Of a stretch of 6,303 nt of DNA, positions 4,905 to 6,303 are shown piece after piece. The notes below the pieces were generated by a model. It did not search any database. It worked only from the letters and a program-made list of their open reading frames with translations, and had not been told where the DNA came from. The DNA is from an uncultured Lachnospiraceae bacterium (lineage in GTDB: Bacteria > Bacillota > Clostridia > Lachnospirales > Lachnospiraceae): positions 1 to 6,303 of the forward strand of contig CACZNZ010000370.1 in assembly GCA_902782625.1 (NCBI GenBank). Direction: 5' to 3'. Position 1 is the stretch's first letter. Each line of letters starts with the position of its first letter. Made by a program: the position numbers and the translations under genes.

Positions 4905-6079
4905 TACATTTTGGTGTATTCCTGAATGATCTCCTCCGGAATGATATTTTTCACAAAATCACTTTCCCGGGCGAGTTTCCCGGCTTCTTTTTTTGATGCA
5001 GGAAGGAGTAACGCTCCTTCGATCTCCTCTTCGGGAAGATCCAGTTTTCGTTCAATTCCTGAAAGACTGGCAAAAATCAGCAGGGCATAAACCAGGTACG
5101 GGTTTCCACCTCCGTCCGGAGAGCGGAGTTCCGCCCGTGTTTTTCCCTTGTAAGTTTCAATATACATAAGCTTTGATTCCTCTGCACTCGACCAGCTGAT
5201 TCGGTCCGGAGCACTGCTGTTGCCCAATCTTGCATAGGAATCGTCCGTGGGATTCAGAAAGATGGTAATATCTCTGATTTTGTCGATGATGCCTGCTGCC
5301 GCATATTTTGCCACATCATTTCCATCTCGGTCTTCGGCATAGAGATTGATGTGACAGCCGTTTCCCGGCTTCCCGGGGAGTGGAAGGGGAGAGAAATCAG
5401 CACAGAGGCTATAGCGGTCCGCCACCGTGCTGACAACCATCTTGAAGGTCGTCATCTGGTCAGCAGCTTTAAGGGGCTTGGCATAATGGAAATCAATCTC
5501 ATTCTGGCCAGGACCCTGCTCATGGTAGGAACGTTCCGGGGTAAGGCCCATGCTTTCAATCGTCAATGTGATTTCACGACGTACATTTTCACATCGGTCC
5601 TCCGGGGCAATATCCATATAGCCGGCCTGGTCATACGGAATCCTTGTCGGTTCTCCCTCATCATCCTTTTTGAAAAGGTAGAATTCTGTCTCCGTTCCAA
5701 AACGGAACTGAATTCCCTGATTTTCTGCCGCCTGAATCGCTTTCTTCAGGATATTCCTGGTATCTGCCGCATATTCTTCCCCCTCCGGAGTAAATACATC
5801 ACAAAACATACGAAGAACTCTGCCGCTATCCGGTCTCCAGGGAAGGATGGCCAGAGTGTCTGTGTCCGGCTTCAGATAAAGGGAAGCATAGGGGCAGTCC
5901 CTGTACCCCGCAATCTGGCGGATGCTGACGGAAGCTCCGTCTGAGAATGCTTTTTTCATTTCCCGGGGCAAGACCGAAATATTCTTCTGGGTTCCGTAGG
6001 CATCCCGAAAAGCCAGCCGGATAAATTTGACATCCTCCTCTTCAATGTAATCCATTATTTCATCATATGTATAGCCCAT
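4904..6079 (-). CDS. Glutamine synthetase family protein (type I-like), probably altered or non-catalytic
   Basis: A 391-residue protein of the glutamine synthetase fold, shorter than the roughly 440 of type I enzymes. Retained: 'GTETEFYLF' (128-136) with two metal-ligand Glu, 'HEQGPGQNEIDF' (186-197) with two more, 'GNGCHINL' (239-246) with His243, 'NPTDDSYARL' (276-285) and 'AELRSPDGGGNPYLVYALL' (316-334) with Glu317 and Arg319. Changed, by eye alignment to the E. coli/Salmonella enzyme: Asp50 of the ammonium site is Ser52; Glu327 of the flap is Ser289 (GNSSAP instead of the usual ..EAP); Arg339 and Arg344 are Glu301 and Tyr306. The Tyr adenylylation (NLYDLPPEE) region is reduced to KLDLPEEE (345-352). 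Normal ATP-dependent glutamine synthesis is therefore doubtful; a sensor or a different ligase is possible. The start at 6079 follows AGGAGG (6094-6089) with 9 bases of spacing. A longer frame to 6169 only overlaps the carB end in another frame. It sits between carB and an ANTAR regulator. Confidence 0.85.
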   Translation of the reverse strand: MGYTYDEIMDYIEEEDVKFIRLAFRDAYGTQKNISVLPREMKKAFSDGASVSIRQIAGYRDCPYASLYLKPDTDTLAILPWRPDSGRVLRMFCDVFTPEGEEYAADTRNILKKAIQAAENQGIQFRFGTETEFYLFKKDDEGEPTRIPYDQAGYMDIAPEDRCENVRREITLTIESMGLTPERSYHEQGPGQNEIDFHYAKPLKAADQMTTFKMVVSTVADRYSLCADFSPLPLPGKPGNGCHINLYAEDRDGNDVAKYAAAGIIDKIRDITIFLNPTDDSYARLGNSSAPDRISWSSAEESKLMYIETYKGKTRAELRSPDGGGNPYLVYALLIFASLSGIERKLDLPEEEIEGALLLPASKKEAGKLARESDFVKNIIPEEIIQEYTKM

Positions 6080-6088
6080 ATATTGTTT

Positions 6089-6094
6089 CCTCCT
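6089..6094 (-). promoter_or_regulatory. Ribosome binding site that decides the glutamine synthetase-like start
   Basis: AGGAGG on the minus strand lies 9 bases before ATG at 6079. The protein then begins 'MGYTYDEIMDYIEEEDVKFI', a normal N-terminus for this family. This rules out the in-frame ATG at 6169, which would add 30 residues coded from the overlapping carB end. Confidence 0.8.
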
Positions 6095-6104
6095 CTTTAT
6101 CTCA

Positions 6105-6303
6105 TCATATCGAAGAAATCCGGGGTATGATATCCTCCAGGACATCCAGCAGGATCCCCGCTGTATCAAGAGATGTAAACATCGTTACTCCATTCATAAT
6201 AGCACATTTTCGGATTTCCACACCATCTTCATAGTGGATTCCGGACAAAATGGCTCTGGTATTGAGAATATAGCTCACATACCCGGCCCGGATTGACTGC
6301 AGG
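6105..6303 (-). CDS. carB: Carbamoyl-phosphate synthase large subunit, C-terminal end, cut by window edge
   Basis: The last 65 residues of a protein entering from the right edge; the first whole codon begins at 6302. The sequence 'IRAGYVSYILNTRA' followed by 'DGVEIRKCAIMNGVTMFTSL' and 'DTAGILLDVLEDI' matches the end of the MGS-like allosteric domain of CarB (compare the IRNGEYTYIINT...VIRRSALQYKV pattern of E. coli CarB). CarB with its glutaminase partner makes carbamoyl phosphate for arginine and pyrimidine synthesis; the MGS domain carries the effector sites. The frame ends at a double stop (TGATGA, 6107-6102), 25 bases before the glutamine synthetase-like ATG, so the genes are probably co-transcribed. 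The ATP-grasp domains are outside the window, so the identification rests on this domain alone. Confidence 0.8.
   Translation of the reverse strand, partial: LQSIRAGYVSYILNTRAILSGIHYEDGVEIRKCAIMNGVTMFTSLDTAGILLDVLEDIIPRISSI

Noticed and set aside
5351..5944. Plus-strand open frame of 197 codons antisense to the glutamine synthetase-like gene
   Set aside because: It lies wholly inside a well-supported gene on the other strand, its translation resembles no family I know, and it has no ribosome binding site.
6080..6169. Longer N-terminus for the glutamine synthetase-like protein (start at 6169)
   Set aside because: The extra 30 codons overlap the carB end in another frame, do not resemble the family, and the strong ribosome binding site at 6094-6089 points to 6079.

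Overview
The window looks like a chromosomal segment of a Gram-positive anaerobe of the class Clostridia, most likely a Lachnospiraceae-type bacterium. The evidence is strong AGGAGG ribosome binding sites, moderate GC, a UmuC-type polymerase followed by a small 'LPHH...RAAQF.PFAAL' protein, and a glutamine synthetase-like gene paired with an ANTAR antiterminator. This is a judgement from familiar protein styles, not from a search.

Layout. (1) 1-441, minus: the N-terminal part of a secreted glycoside hydrolase family 5 endoglucanase, cut by the window edge. (2) 442-580: a divergent intergenic region with weak promoter candidates on both strands. (3) 581-4235, plus: five closely spaced genes, namely Y-family DNA polymerase, short YolD-like protein, RidA, LacI-family repressor and RpiB/LacA/LacB-family sugar-phosphate isomerase. 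Gaps are 5, 3, 30 and 32 bases, so one transcript is possible, ending at a strong hairpin terminator at 4239-4280. (4) 4308-6303, minus: the C-terminal end of carB (cut by the window edge), a glutamine synthetase-like gene, and an ANTAR-domain response regulator. The gaps are 25 and 11 bases, which suggests one operon. The two gene blocks converge on the hairpin.

How they fit together. The minus operon concerns glutamine nitrogen: CarB uses glutamine-derived ammonia to make carbamoyl phosphate, and the ANTAR protein is expected to control transcription elongation of nitrogen genes by binding RNA. The synthetase-like protein between them is the most unusual object in the window. It keeps the fold and several metal and glutamate ligands, but it appears to have lost residues for ammonium binding and phosphoryl transfer, and the adenylylation-loop region is shortened. 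Next to it, the ANTAR protein has a receiver domain without the usual acidic pair. Together they look like a possible non-catalytic glutamine or nitrogen sensor with its RNA-binding partner; this is inference.

In the plus block, the polymerase and YolD-like gene form a lesion-bypass pair, but the YolD-like protein is only 60 residues long and lacks its usual C-terminal half. The LacI regulator and the isomerase form a sugar-metabolism pair, and the isomerase has Asp where the catalytic Cys of classical RpiB should be. No tRNA, rRNA, CRISPR array, insertion sequence or attachment site was seen.
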